NCBI RefSeq assembly: GCF_000717335.1
Contig: NZ_JNYZ01000007.1
Span: forward strand, 186,001-250,000
DNA from: Amycolatopsis jejuensis
GTDB lineage: Bacteria > Actinomycetota > Actinomycetes > Mycobacteriales > Pseudonocardiaceae
Direction of reading: 5' to 3'
Length of the DNA stretch: 64,000 nt
Below, one piece after another: positions 1-8,525 of this stretch. Both the position numbers and the translations under genes were made by a program. Below the pieces are notes generated by a model. It had not been told where the DNA came from, searched no databases, and saw nothing but the letters and a program-made list of their open reading frames with translations. Within the stretch, counting starts at the first letter, position 1, and each line of letters begins with the position of its first letter.

Positions 1-1782
1 CCGGACACGCTCGCGGTGAACGCCGGTGCATACGTGTCGGTGGTCGGGGTGGCGGCGTTCGGGGTCTCGCTTCCGTTCTATGCCAACGGAGTCGTGGCCT
101 TCGTCGGCGGACTCGCCGCGGCCGGGATCGTGTTGCTGGTGGCGCGGAGCAGCTCTGGCGGTCCGGCGCGGCTGGTGCTCGCCGGGTCGGCAATCGCGCT
201 TGCGCTGAATGCCCTCACATCGGTGCTGCTGATGTTGTTCCAGGAGCGCACCGCGGGACTGTTCGGCTGGGGCAGCGGTACGACCGTCCAATCCGGACTC
301 CGCCAGGTTTCCCTTGCCGCGCCGGTGATTGCCGTCGGCATCGCGGCGACCCTGCTGCTCGCGCACCGCCTGGACGTGCTCGGTCTCGGCGACGACCATG
401 CCCGCGTGCTGGGTATCGACGTCCGCCGCACGCGGACCTTCGCGGTCATCGTGGCGGTGCTGCTCTCGGCGGTCGCGGTGACGGTCGCCGGGCCGATCGG
501 GTTCGTCGGGCTGTGCGCGCCGGTGATCGCCCGGCTGGTCGCCGCCAGGGTACCCGGGCTCGGCAAGCATCCGCTGCTGCTGCCGCTCGCCGGGTTGACC
601 GGTGCGCTCGTCGTCGTGGCCGCGGACGTCCTCTTGCGCGCCCTCGTCCCCGGTGACCTGGCGATTTCCGTTCCGACCGGCGTGGTTACCACGCTCGCCG
701 GCGCGGTCGTGCTGGTGTGGCTGGCGCGACGGCAACCGTCCGGCACGCTGTCCACGCGCGGGACCCACGGCACGGTCCGATCGCGCCGCTGGGTTGCCGT
801 GACCGGCCTCGTGCTCGCCGTTGCACTGGCCGGTGCGTTCGTCGCTGCGCTGCTGCTCGGCGACCGTGTCGTACTGCTCGGCGATGTCGTGAACTGGCTG
901 CGCGGGGTCTCCGGAACCGAGGTGACGTTCGCGCTCGACCTGCGCTGGCCGCGGGTACTGGCCGCGCTGCTCGGCGGAGCGGCGCTGGCCGTCGCCGGCT
1001 CACTGGTACAGGCGATCTGCCGCAACCCGCTGGCCGAACCGAGCCTGCTGGGGGTCACTCCGGGCGCGAGCGTCGGGGCGATCAGCGTGGTGCTTTTGCT
1101 GCCGGGGATCGGTATCTGGCCGATGATGGCGGCCGCGACCGTCGCTGCGTTCGCGACGTTCGCCCTCGTGCACCGGCTCGCCACCGGACGGGGTGCGGGT
1201 GGCCGCGGGTTGTCGTCGGACCGGCTGGTGCTCGTCGGGATCGGGGTGAGTGCGGCGGCGATGGCCATCACGACGCTGGTGGTCGTGCTCGGCTCGCCGT
1301 GGAACGCGCATCTGGCCCTGACCTGGCTCGCCGGGTCCACCTACGGCCGTGACTTCGCCCAGGTCGTACCGGTGCTGCTGGTCTTGGTCGTCGCGCTGCC
1401 GCTGGCGTTGTCCGGCGCGCGGACACTCGACCTGGTCTCGCTGGACGAGGACGTACCCCGCGTCCTCGGCGTCCCGCTGGACCGGTCGCGGCTCGCGTTC
1501 GCGTCGCTCGCCGCCCTGCTCACCGCGGCGGCCGCCTGTGCGGTGGGCGCGCTGGGTTTCGTGGGCCTGGTCGCCCCGCATGCCGCGCGGGCGCTGGTGG
1601 GTTCCCAGCACTCGCGAAGCCTGCCGGTGGCTGCCCTGCTGGGCGCGGTGCTGGTGACCGTCGCCGACACCCTGGGACGCACTGTGCTCGCCCCGACCCA
1701 GATCGCCGCGGGCCTGGTCACCGCGCTGATCGGAGCGCCGTACTTCGGCTGGCTGCTGTGGCGAAGCCGGGGTACCGCCTAG
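1..1782 (+). CDS. Fused FecCD-type ferric-siderophore ABC permease (5' end outside window)
   Basis: Integral-membrane permease that moves ferric siderophores inward with a binding protein and an ATPase. The frame is open from base 1 (reading PDTLAVNAGAY, the typical FecCD 'LGVNAGA' region), so the true start lies upstream and about 100 residues are missing. Two complete-looking FecCD repeats are present: the first runs to about nt 740, then an Arg/Thr-rich linker, and the second starts at about nt 790 with its own 'NPLAEPSLLGVTPGA' motif near nt 1024. Both halves carry the GPIGFVGL/GALGFVGL-type loop near the coupling helices. A duplicated, FhuB-like architecture is normal for actinobacteria. 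No binding-protein or ATPase gene is visible; they are probably upstream. Its stop overlaps the convergent monooxygenase stop. Confidence 0.93.
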   Translation, partial: PDTLAVNAGAYVSVVGVAAFGVSLPFYANGVVAFVGGLAAAGIVLLVARSSSGGPARLVLAGSAIALALNALTSVLLMLFQERTAGLFGWGSGTTVQSGLRQVSLAAPVIAVGIAATLLLAHRLDVLGLGDDHARVLGIDVRRTRTFAVIVAVLLSAVAVTVAGPIGFVGLCAPVIARLVAARVPGLGKHPLLLPLAGLTGALVVVAADVLLRALVPGDLAISVPTGVVTTLAGAVVLVWLARRQPSGTLSTRGTHGTVRSRRWVAVTGLVLAVALAGAFVAALLLGDRVVLLGDVVNWLRGVSGTEVTFALDLRWPRVLAALLGGAALAVAGSLVQAICRNPLAEPSLLGVTPGASVGAISVVLLLPGIGIWPMMAAATVAAFATFALVHRLATGRGAGGRGLSSDRLVLVGIGVSAAAMAITTLVVVLGSPWNAHLALTWLAGSTYGRDFAQVVPVLLVLVVALPLALSGARTLDLVSLDEDVPRVLGVPLDRSRLAFASLAALLTAAAACAVGALGFVGLVAPHAARALVGSQHSRSLPVAALLGAVLVTVADTLGRTVLAPTQIAAGLVTALIGAPYFGWLLWRSRGTA

Positions 1783-3197
1783 CCGAACCAGGTGTCCAGC
1801 GCCGTCGGCAACGTCGTCTCGTCGCCGGACGCCCAGGCGATCACGCCGTCCGGACGCAAGAGGAACGATTCGGTGTTCGTCACCGGCACCGTGTCGACGC
1901 GTTCGTCGGCGAGGTCCCGGTGGTCCCGATGGTCACAGTCGAGCACGAGCAGGCCCCGGCCGCCGCGGGTGTGGTCCGACAGCCGGGTTTCCCGTCCGGC
2001 GTCGTCCACCAGCACCCGGTCCGGGCTGTGCAGTCCGGCCGGTTCCGCCGCCGGGTAAGGGAATTCGTACCCGAGAGGCACCCCGGAGAGCAGCTCGGCG
2101 AAGTACCGGTTCCCCTCCGGGAGATCCATCAGCTCACCCACGATCTCGCGAAGCGCGTCGACCTGCGGACCGGGCGCCAGCAGGGCGGACTGCGCCCGCG
2201 TGTTGCGCAGGACGGCCGCACCGGCGGGTCCGCGTTCGCGGAAATAGCTGTCCAGCAAGGTATCCGGCATTTCGCCACGGACGACCGCCGCCAGCTTCCA
2301 GCCCAGGTTCGCGGCATCAAGCAGCCCGAGGTCGAGCCCTTGGCCACCGCTCGGCGAATGAACGTGCGCGGCGTCCCCGGCCAGGAAGACCCGGCCACGG
2401 CGGTAGTCGTCGGCCTGCCGCGCCTGGTCGCCGAACCGGCGCGGCTCGCGGACTTCCTCCACCACGACGTCCGTTCCGGTGACGCGCCGGATCGCGGCAG
2501 CCAGCTCGGCCGGAGTCACCGGACCGTCCGGCTCGCCGTCCCGCGCCGGTTCGGTGACGCCCGCCAGGCTGCCGCCGTGCAGGAACGCGCCGGTGGCGTA
2601 CCGGCCCGCGGGCGGCACCGGACCCCCGAACCGCACCTCGCCCGCGATCGTCCGCAGCAGCGGCGGGGTGCCGGGGAAGCCGAACCCGGCAAGCTCGCGG
2701 ACGGCGCTCCGGCCGCCGTCACAGCCCACCAGGTACGCCGCCCGCAGCCGGCGTTCTCCTTGTGGGGTCTCGGCAACCACCGTCACCCCGTCCGCGTCGG
2801 ACTCCACGGACACGACGCGATGCGCGCGCCGGACCGGCACCCCGAGCGCGTCCGCGTGCCCGGCGAGCAACCACTCCAGATCCGGCTGCCAGAGGTGGGT
2901 GCGGGGCCGCGTTTCGTCCGGCCGGAGCTTGTGGATCCCGGCGAAGTGCCCCAGTGCGCTGCCATGGTCGCGGGCGAAGTCGCGTACGCCTTCTTCGTGC
3001 GCCTCGGCGAGCTGCGGGCCGAGGCCGCGCCGGGTCAGCGCCTCGGTCGCGAGCGCCCCGATCCCGCGGGCTTTCCGTTCCGTCGCCGGTTCCGGGAGGC
3101 GGTCGACCACGAGCGGCCGGGCACCGCCGAGCCGGAGTTCGGCGGCGACGAACAGGCCGACCGGACCGGCGCCGGCCACGAGCACGTCTGCGTCCAT
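1779..3197 (-). CDS. FAD-dependent aromatic monooxygenase (RdmE/Rox-like)
   Basis: A 472-aa class A flavoprotein monooxygenase of the kind that hydroxylates aromatic polyketides or inactivates antibiotics. It has an N-terminal GAGPVG dinucleotide motif (residues 9-14), a CDGGRSAVR 'DG' motif in the middle, and the GDAAHVHSPSGGQG FAD-ribityl motif followed by LDLG where most relatives have LNxG. The C-terminal ~100 residues look like the thioredoxin-like tail of this family. It starts divergently 55 bp from a TetR gene, with two near-identical palindromes between them, so induction by the substrate is likely (inference). The substrate cannot be told from sequence. Rifampicin- or tetracycline-like aromatic compounds are candidates by family only. 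Confidence 0.9.
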   Translation of the reverse strand: MDADVLVAGAGPVGLFVAAELRLGGARPLVVDRLPEPATERKARGIGALATEALTRRGLGPQLAEAHEEGVRDFARDHGSALGHFAGIHKLRPDETRPRTHLWQPDLEWLLAGHADALGVPVRRAHRVVSVESDADGVTVVAETPQGERRLRAAYLVGCDGGRSAVRELAGFGFPGTPPLLRTIAGEVRFGGPVPPAGRYATGAFLHGGSLAGVTEPARDGEPDGPVTPAELAAAIRRVTGTDVVVEEVREPRRFGDQARQADDYRRGRVFLAGDAAHVHSPSGGQGLDLGLLDAANLGWKLAAVVRGEMPDTLLDSYFRERGPAGAAVLRNTRAQSALLAPGPQVDALREIVGELMDLPEGNRYFAELLSGVPLGYEFPYPAAEPAGLHSPDRVLVDDAGRETRLSDHTRGGRGLLVLDCDHRDHRDLADERVDTVPVTNTESFLLRPDGVIAWASGDETTLPTALDTWFG

Positions 3198-3206
3198 GAG
3201 CTCTCC

Positions 3207-3244
3207 TTAACTTGTTAAATGCTAGTCTGCCCTGAACTAGTTAA
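3207..3244. promoter_or_regulatory. Paired TetR operators, consensus TTAACTWGTTAA
   Basis: Two 12-bp palindromes lie in the 55-bp divergent region: TTAACTTGTTAA at 3207-3218 and TGAACTAGTTAA at 3233-3244, 26 bp apart (start to start). They match at 10 of 12 positions. The second runs into the AAGGAGG ribosome site of the TetR gene. The layout is that of a self-repressing TetR that also controls the divergent monooxygenase. Assignment to this regulator is inference from position. Confidence 0.75.
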
Positions 3245-3252
3245 GGAGGCAA

Positions 3253-3852
3253 ATGCCGATCGACGTCCCCGCCGCTGTCACGACGGCACTCGCCCTGGTC
3301 GACGCCGAGGGCCTCGACAAGCTGACCGTGCGCCGCCTCGCCGCCGAGCTCGGCGTCAAAGCACCGGCCCTGTACTGGCATTTCAGCAGCAAACGGGCCC
3401 TGCTCGACCACCTCACCGACGCCCTCACCGCCCCGGTTCTCGACAACCTCCCACCCCTCGACACTCCGTGGCTGACCTGGCTGGAAACCGCCGGAACCGC
3501 CCTGCACACTGCCCTCACCAGCCGCCGCGACGCCGCGCGGATCGCCCTCGGCGCCGACCTCCGGGTCGCCCGGTCACTGGGCGAATTCGCCGAGCGGACG
3601 GTCGACGTGCTGCACCGTGCCGGATTCCCGCTCGCCGACGCGTCCCGCTGCGCCGGGGTGCTGGTGCACTTCGTCCTCGGGCGCGCGGTCGAGGACCAGA
3701 GCTGGTCCGGCGAGATCGACATCCCGTTTCCCCTGATGGCACAGGGCCTGCGCGAACGACAGGCCGCCGGGGGCACGGTGGCGGACAGCTTCCGGTACGC
3801 GCTCGGCATCGTGCTTGCCGGACTGGAGGCCAAGCGCCCTCGCCCGACCTGA
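3253..3852 (+). CDS. TetR family repressor (tetracycline-repressor-type C-terminal domain)
   Basis: A 199-aa one-component repressor. The N-terminal helix-turn-helix includes LAAELGVKAPALYWHFSSKRALLDHL at about residues 27-52, a sequence very close to classic TetR, where the recognition helix also reads APALYWH. The rest fits the TetR_C_1 fold (HFVLGRAVEDQSW corresponds to the YTLGFVLEEQ region). ATG 3253 is preceded by AAGGAGG at 3242-3248. It is divergent from the monooxygenase and probably controls it and itself. Its 3' end touches a remnant of a second, TetX-like monooxygenase, so the regulator may once have governed a different or larger target. Confidence 0.92.
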   Translation: MPIDVPAAVTTALALVDAEGLDKLTVRRLAAELGVKAPALYWHFSSKRALLDHLTDALTAPVLDNLPPLDTPWLTWLETAGTALHTALTSRRDAARIALGADLRVARSLGEFAERTVDVLHRAGFPLADASRCAGVLVHFVLGRAVEDQSWSGEIDIPFPLMAQGLRERQAAGGTVADSFRYALGIVLAGLEAKRPRPT

Positions 3853-4016
3853 CAAAAGCCGCGATCGGCGCGGACGGCACCTGGTCGAAGGTCCGCCCCC
3901 TTCTCGCCGACGCGACGCCGGAGTACCTTGGAGCGTCCTTTTCGGACATCCGGTTCGACGACGTCGACACGCGGCATCCGAGGCACCCGATAGCCCGCAA
4001 CTCCTCAGACAAGTAG
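3849..4016 (+). pseudogene. Internal fragment of a TetX-like FAD monooxygenase
   Basis: Directly after the TetR gene, and overlapping its stop, one frame reads IGADGTWSKVRPLLADATP followed by EYLGASFSDIRFDDVDTRHP and a stop at 4014-4016. This is the DG-motif region and following segment of TetX-type flavin monooxygenases. There is no start codon or ribosome site, and both the N-terminal nucleotide-binding part and the C-terminal two thirds are absent. It is therefore a ~50-codon relic rather than a gene. Family recognition is from remembered motifs. Confidence 0.72.
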
Positions 4017-4048
4017 ACTAGCGGGAGACACCGAACAGAAAGGGCGCG

Positions 4049-4711
4049 ATGTCTCCCACGATCCAGCGGCATCCGCTTGCCGCGCAGGCCGCCGAGGTGC
4101 TGCTGGACCGCGTACGCGCGGGTGAATGGCCGCTCGGGCACAAGCTGCCCGGCGAGACGACGCTGGCCGCGCAGCTGGGGGTCGGCCGTTCGACGTTGCG
4201 CGAGGCGATCCGGGAGCTGGCGGGCAAGGGCGTGCTGGATTCCCGTCAGGGCGCCGGGGTTTTCGTCACCGCGCTGGATGTCCCCGAGGATTGGGACGCC
4301 GTGCTGCACCGCGCCACCATCGGCGCCGTCCTCGAAGCACGGATCGCCATCGAAGCCGAGGCGGCCGCGCTTGCCGCGCACCGGCGTACTCCCACGGACC
4401 TACGCGCCATCCGCCGCGCGCTCGCCGCCCGTGGCAACCCCGGTAAAACCCTCGTCGACAAAGACACCGCATTCCATCGCACCGTGCTCGTCGCCGCGCA
4501 CAACGACGTCCTGACCGAACTCTTCGACAGCTTCGTCCCCAGAATCCACCGGGCGATGACCGACATGCTGCGTGCGCGGCCGATCACCTCACCCGAAGAA
4601 GACCAGGCCGCGCACCACAACCTCGTCGAGGCGATCGCGGCCAAAGACGCGCGCGCCGCGGCGGAACACAGCCGGGCGCACCTGACCGCATTGAAGGAGG
4701 CACTTACGTGA
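4049..4711 (+). CDS. GntR family regulator, FadR subfamily
   Basis: A 220-aa regulator with an N-terminal winged helix (LAAQLGVGRSTLREAIRELA, about residues 36-55, then the GVLDSRQGAGVFV wing) and an all-helical FCD ligand domain with its Asp/His metal-site residues (D..FHRTVLVAAHND and the terminal HSRAHLTAL). It overlaps the downstream ABC ATPase gene by 4 nt (GTGA), so the two are one transcript and the regulator probably acts on its own operon. The upstream 30 bp contain a short AGTAGACTAG motif that could be its site, but this is weak. The ligand is unknown; FCD domains usually bind small carboxylates. Confidence 0.9.
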   Translation: MSPTIQRHPLAAQAAEVLLDRVRAGEWPLGHKLPGETTLAAQLGVGRSTLREAIRELAGKGVLDSRQGAGVFVTALDVPEDWDAVLHRATIGAVLEARIAIEAEAAALAAHRRTPTDLRAIRRALAARGNPGKTLVDKDTAFHRTVLVAAHNDVLTELFDSFVPRIHRAMTDMLRARPITSPEEDQAAHHNLVEAIAAKDARAAAEHSRAHLTALKEALT

Positions 4712-5514
4712 GCGAGGTCGTGCTGCAGCTGACCGACGTCGTATTCCGCAGGCAGGGCAAGGAAATCCTGCGCGGCATCAGCTTCACCGCGCGAGCCGGC
4801 GAGCACTGGGCGCTGCTCGGCCCGAACGGGGCGGGCAAGAGCACGATCCTCGGGTTCTGCGGCGCGGTCACGCATCCGACCACCGGCACCGTCGACGTCC
4901 TCGGCGGACGCCTTGGCCGGGTCGAACTGCAGGCGCTGCGGCGAAGCATCGGGCACGTCGACCCACGGCACCCGCTGAGCTCGCCGCTCACCATCCGCGA
5001 GGTCGTGCTCACCGGCATCACCGGAAGCATCGACACGCCGCCGCGCTGGCGGCCTTCGCCGGAGCAGACCGCACAGGCCGACGAGCTCATCGGGCTGCTC
5101 GGGCTCGACGGCAAGGCCGGCGAGCGGTGGCCGACCCTGTCCCAGGGCGAACGCGGGCGCGCCCTGATCGCTCGCGCGCTGATCAGCGAACCCCGCCTGC
5201 TGCTGCTCGACGAACCGTCCACCGGGCTGGACGTCGCAGCCCGCGAGCAACTTCTCGAAACCATCGACCTGCTCACCCGCACCCACCCCCGGCTCGCGTC
5301 GATCGTGGTCACCCATCATCTCGAGGAACTGCCCGAAACCACCACGCACGCCCTGCTCATCGCGGACGGTTCGGTGGTCGCGGCGGGCCCTATCGACCAG
5401 GCCGTGACCACCGCCAGCGTGAGCCGGGCGTTCGGGCACCCGATCCGCGTCACCCGCCACGACGGCCGGTGGAGCGCCCGGGCGGCCCGCAGCCGCAGCA
5501 CGGAGGTCGCCTGA
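4708..5514 (+). CDS. ABC transporter ATP-binding protein, orphan
   Basis: A 268-aa nucleotide-binding subunit. Visible motifs are Walker A GPNGAGKST (residues 38-46), the signature LSQGERGR (about 145-152), Walker B LLLLDEPSTGLD (about 164-175) and the switch histidine in VVTHHLEE. No permease or binding-protein gene is next to it: the following gene is a convergent MFS transporter whose stop lies 1 nt away. The overall look (IGHVDPRHPLSSPLTIREVVLTG) resembles ModF/YjjK-like ATPases that lack a linked permease. Start GTG 4708 overlaps the GntR stop, so expression is coupled to the regulator. The partner and substrate are unknown. Confidence 0.88.
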   Translation: MSEVVLQLTDVVFRRQGKEILRGISFTARAGEHWALLGPNGAGKSTILGFCGAVTHPTTGTVDVLGGRLGRVELQALRRSIGHVDPRHPLSSPLTIREVVLTGITGSIDTPPRWRPSPEQTAQADELIGLLGLDGKAGERWPTLSQGERGRALIARALISEPRLLLLDEPSTGLDVAAREQLLETIDLLTRTHPRLASIVVTHHLEELPETTTHALLIADGSVVAAGPIDQAVTTASVSRAFGHPIRVTRHDGRWSARAARSRSTEVA

Positions 5515-5515
5515 C

Positions 5516-6736
5516 TCAGGCGGCCAGCACGCGTCGCGCGGAGAACCACAGCAAACCCAGTTCTGCCACCGAAAAGCCGACGAGCGCGATCGGGCTGGGC
5601 AGCCACAACAGGGTCAGGCCGACGGCAAGCACCGGGACGACCAGCCCGGCGTACGCGGCGAGGAACAGCGCGGCCAGCACCTCGCCGCGGGACAGCGGGT
5701 CGGCCAGTTTGGCCACGGTGCCGACCGCAGCGCGGAAGCCGAGCCCCATCCCGGCCCCGGCGAGCACCGATCCGGCAAGGAACAACGTGAGCGACGGCAG
5801 CAGCGCCGCCACCGACAGCACGACCAGGCCGATCGGCATCAACGCGAACCCGAGCCGAAGCTGCGCCCGGGCAGACATGGCCGCAAACAGCACCTGCGCC
5901 ACCGCGGCGGCACCGAGCATCGACCCAGCAGTGATCCCGGCGAGCATCCGGCTCCGCTCGTGCAGGCCTTCGGCAAGCAGGGTCGGCGCCAATGCCATGA
6001 ACAGCCCGGTGATCGCGAAGGCGGCGAACACCCCGATCGCCGCCCCGACGAACGCGGGCCGCGCCGCGGCGGGCAGCGACACGCGCTGCGGCCGGTACGG
6101 CGGACGTTCCTCGCGCCGCTCGACCGTCTCCGGCACCAGCGACACCGCCAGCGCGGCACCGATCAACAGGATCAGGAAGACGACGAACGTGCTGGTGAGC
6201 GGACCGTCTATGTACTGCGCGAAAATCCCGCCGAGCACCGGGCCGAGCGCGAGCCCGCCCATGTTGACGACGGTCGCGATCAGCCCCGCGCGTCCGAGAT
6301 CCTCGGTGGGGTGGGTGATCGCGCGCAGTTCGGACAGGTGCGCGGTGGCGGTGGCGGTGAGCGCGCCGATCCCCACGCCGCACACGAACCGGGCGATCAG
6401 CAAGCCGGGAACGTCCGGCCAGACCAGGAACAGGGCGGCGGACAACGCTTCGGCGAGCGTCGAAACCAGGATCACGCGGCGGCGGCCGAGCCAGTCGCTC
6501 ACGTGCCCGGCGAGGTAGAGGCTGGCCATCACGCCCACCGCGTACGCGGCGAAGACGACGGTGACCATGAACGACGGAAACCCGTCCCGCTGCTGGTAAA
6601 GCGCGTACAGCGGGGTGGGCACCGTGGAGAACGCCAGCGACGTGGCGAACGCGATGGCGATCACGCGGAAACCCCAGCCATGGCTGATGCGCCAAGCGAC
6701 CGGGCCGGACCAGACGGGCGTAGCTGTGCTGACCAT
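5516..6736 (-). CDS. MFS transporter
   Basis: A 406-aa major facilitator with about 12 predicted helices, probably a drug or metabolite exporter. The loop 2-3 motif reads GHVSDWLGRRRVIL, the canonical DxxGRR signature, and helix 4 contains RFVCGVGIGALTATATAHLSEL. I chose ATG 6736 (MVSTATPVW) over the longer frame from 6790 because GGAAGG lies 5 nt upstream of it. It is divergent from a LysR gene, with a perfect 7-bp inverted repeat between them, which suggests LysR-controlled export. The substrate cannot be inferred. Confidence 0.9.
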   Translation of the reverse strand: MVSTATPVWSGPVAWRISHGWGFRVIAIAFATSLAFSTVPTPLYALYQQRDGFPSFMVTVVFAAYAVGVMASLYLAGHVSDWLGRRRVILVSTLAEALSAALFLVWPDVPGLLIARFVCGVGIGALTATATAHLSELRAITHPTEDLGRAGLIATVVNMGGLALGPVLGGIFAQYIDGPLTSTFVVFLILLIGAALAVSLVPETVERREERPPYRPQRVSLPAAARPAFVGAAIGVFAAFAITGLFMALAPTLLAEGLHERSRMLAGITAGSMLGAAAVAQVLFAAMSARAQLRLGFALMPIGLVVLSVAALLPSLTLFLAGSVLAGAGMGLGFRAAVGTVAKLADPLSRGEVLAALFLAAYAGLVVPVLAVGLTLLWLPSPIALVGFSVAELGLLWFSARRVLAA

Positions 6737-6823
6737 GACGACCTTCCGGGAAACGGGGGAACCTGCCCTTCCGACGATCCCGTTTCCCACTCATCAAGTC
6801 CAACGAAAAATCCTGGTCAGAGC

Positions 6824-6840
6824 TATCGCTGCGAGCGATA
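6824..6840. promoter_or_regulatory. LysR-type operator, TATCGCT-N3-AGCGATA
   Basis: A perfect inverted repeat with 7-bp arms and a 3-bp centre ends 9 bp before the LysR start at 6850, in the divergent MFS/LysR region. The size and symmetry fit a LysR recognition site (T-N11-A type), used for autoregulation and control of the divergent exporter. Assignment is by position. Confidence 0.65.
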
Positions 6841-6849
6841 ATTGACGGC

Positions 6850-7755
6850 ATGGAGACCCGTCAGCTCGAGTACTTCGTGAGAGTCGCCGAGGAGCTGAGC
6901 TTCACGCGCGCGGCCCAGCGGTTGTTCGCGACCCAGTCCACGGTGTCCGCGACGATCCGCACGCTGGAGACGGAGCTGGGCGTCACGTTGTTCGACCGCT
7001 CCACCCGCCGGGTCGCGCTGTCCCCGGCCGGAGCGGAGTTCCTGCCCGAAGCGAAGGCGGCGCTGGAGGCTGTCGAGCGGGCGCGCGCGGTGGTGCAGGA
7101 AGCCTCCGCCGGACTGCGCGGCAGCCTGCGCATCGGCACGCTGACCAGCATCGAAGCGTTCGACATCCCCCAGTTGCTCGGTGCCTTCCACCAGCGGCAC
7201 CCGCTGGTCGACCTGCACCTCACCGTCTCGCTCACCGGGTCGACCGGCCTCGCCGACGACGTCCGACAGGGCAGGCTCGACGTCGCGCTGCTCGGTCTCC
7301 CTCCGTCGGAACTGGCCGGGCTCGAGGCGACGCCGCTGGCGAGCGCGCCGTACTACGCCGTGCTCCCGTCCGCGCATCCGCTCGCCGGGCGCGCCTCGAT
7401 CCGGCTGCCGGACCTCGACGGCGAACGGTTCGTCGACTGCCCGCGCGGCTTCGGCAACCGGCTGGCGGTGGACCGCGCCTTCGCCGAGCTCGGCATCTCG
7501 CGGCGGGTGACCATCGAACTGGCCGACGTGCGCACGATTCCGGACTACGTCGCAGCCGGGCTCGGCGTGGCGATCGCCCCCGGGACGGTGCCGCTGGCCA
7601 TTCCGGGCACGGTGGCCCTTCCACTGGCGAAAACGACGTTGACTTGGCCGTTCTCGGTCGTAGTGTCGGCAGGGCGGCCGCCGTCGCGAGCATTGCGCAC
7701 CCTGCTGGACCTGTTCACTTCTGCGGCAACCGAACGAGACATCACGGACGTCTGA
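6850..7755 (+). CDS. LysR family transcriptional regulator
   Basis: A 301-aa regulator with the standard N-terminal winged helix (LSFTRAAQRLFATQSTVSATIRTLETELG, about residues 15-43) and a periplasmic-binding-like effector domain from about residue 90 (LRIGTLTSIEAFDIPQLLGAF). It is divergent from the MFS transporter gene and probably activates it in response to an effector that the transporter exports (inference). ATG 6850 begins METRQLEYFVRVAEE, the usual family start. The DUF427 gene follows 19 nt downstream and may be co-transcribed. Confidence 0.93.
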   Translation: METRQLEYFVRVAEELSFTRAAQRLFATQSTVSATIRTLETELGVTLFDRSTRRVALSPAGAEFLPEAKAALEAVERARAVVQEASAGLRGSLRIGTLTSIEAFDIPQLLGAFHQRHPLVDLHLTVSLTGSTGLADDVRQGRLDVALLGLPPSELAGLEATPLASAPYYAVLPSAHPLAGRASIRLPDLDGERFVDCPRGFGNRLAVDRAFAELGISRRVTIELADVRTIPDYVAAGLGVAIAPGTVPLAIPGTVALPLAKTTLTWPFSVVVSAGRPPSRALRTLLDLFTSAATERDITDV

Positions 7756-7774
7756 CCCCCCGGAAGGATGCGAG

Positions 7775-8524
7775 ATGGCCGATTATCCGGCAGCACCGGT
7801 CGAGGCCGGACACGTGGAACCGGTGCCACGGCGGGTGCGTGCGACGCTCGCCGGAGTGACCATTGTGGACAGTTCACGGGCGAAATATGTGTGGGAATGG
7901 CCGTATTATCCCCAGTTTTACCTGCCACTCGACGACATTGCGCCCGGCGTTCTCGTGGACGAGGATCACGCCGAAGGTCCGGCGCGGCGGCACGCATTGC
8001 GGGTCGGCGAGGTCGAAAAGCCTGCTGCCGCTTGGGTTCAGGGCGACGATGCGGCGTTACCCGGACACGTCCGGTTCGAATGGAACGCGCTCGATGCCTG
8101 GTTCGAAGAGGACGAGCAGATTTACGTGCACCCGCGCAATCCGTACAGCCGTGTGGACGCACTGCGCTCGACCCGGCACGTCCGCGTGCAGCTCGACGGC
8201 GTGCCGCTGGCCGAATCGTCGTCGCCGGTGCTGCTTTTCGAAACCGGCCTGCCCACGCGGTACTACTTCAACCGGACGGAAGTCGACTTCACCCACCTGG
8301 TGCCCTCCGAGACGGTGACCGCCTGCCCGTACAAGGGCCGGACGTCCGGCTACTGGTCGGCCCGCATCGGCGACGTCCTGCACCGCGATCTGGCGTGGAG
8401 CTACGACTATCCGGCCCCGGCAGTTCTGCCGATCACCGGACTGGTGGCGTTCTACAACGAATTCGTGGACATCGAACGGGATGGAGAAGAACTTCCCCGC
8501 CCGCGGACGCACTTTTCGCGGTGA
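7775..8524 (+). CDS. DUF427 protein, two tandem domains
   Basis: A 249-aa cytosolic protein with two DUF427 beta-tent domains: one at about residues 25-110 (VRATLAGVTIVDSSRAKYVWEWPYYPQFYLP) and one at about 130-225 (VRVQLDGVPLAESSSPVLLFETGLPTRYYF, then TACPYKGRTSGYWS). The YYF-N-R and CPYKG motifs are hallmarks of the family, whose biochemical role is not established. A GGAAGG ribosome site precedes ATG 7775. It follows the LysR gene on the same strand. Its stop lies 1 nt from the stop of the convergent glycosyltransferase fusion. Confidence 0.9.
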   Translation: MADYPAAPVEAGHVEPVPRRVRATLAGVTIVDSSRAKYVWEWPYYPQFYLPLDDIAPGVLVDEDHAEGPARRHALRVGEVEKPAAAWVQGDDAALPGHVRFEWNALDAWFEEDEQIYVHPRNPYSRVDALRSTRHVRVQLDGVPLAESSSPVLLFETGLPTRYYFNRTEVDFTHLVPSETVTACPYKGRTSGYWSARIGDVLHRDLAWSYDYPAPAVLPITGLVAFYNEFVDIERDGEELPRPRTHFSR

Positions 8525-8525
8525 A

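Noticed and set aside
1758..3218. A 486-codon plus-strand frame opposite the flavin monooxygenase
   Set aside because: It is a shadow of the well-supported minus-strand enzyme.
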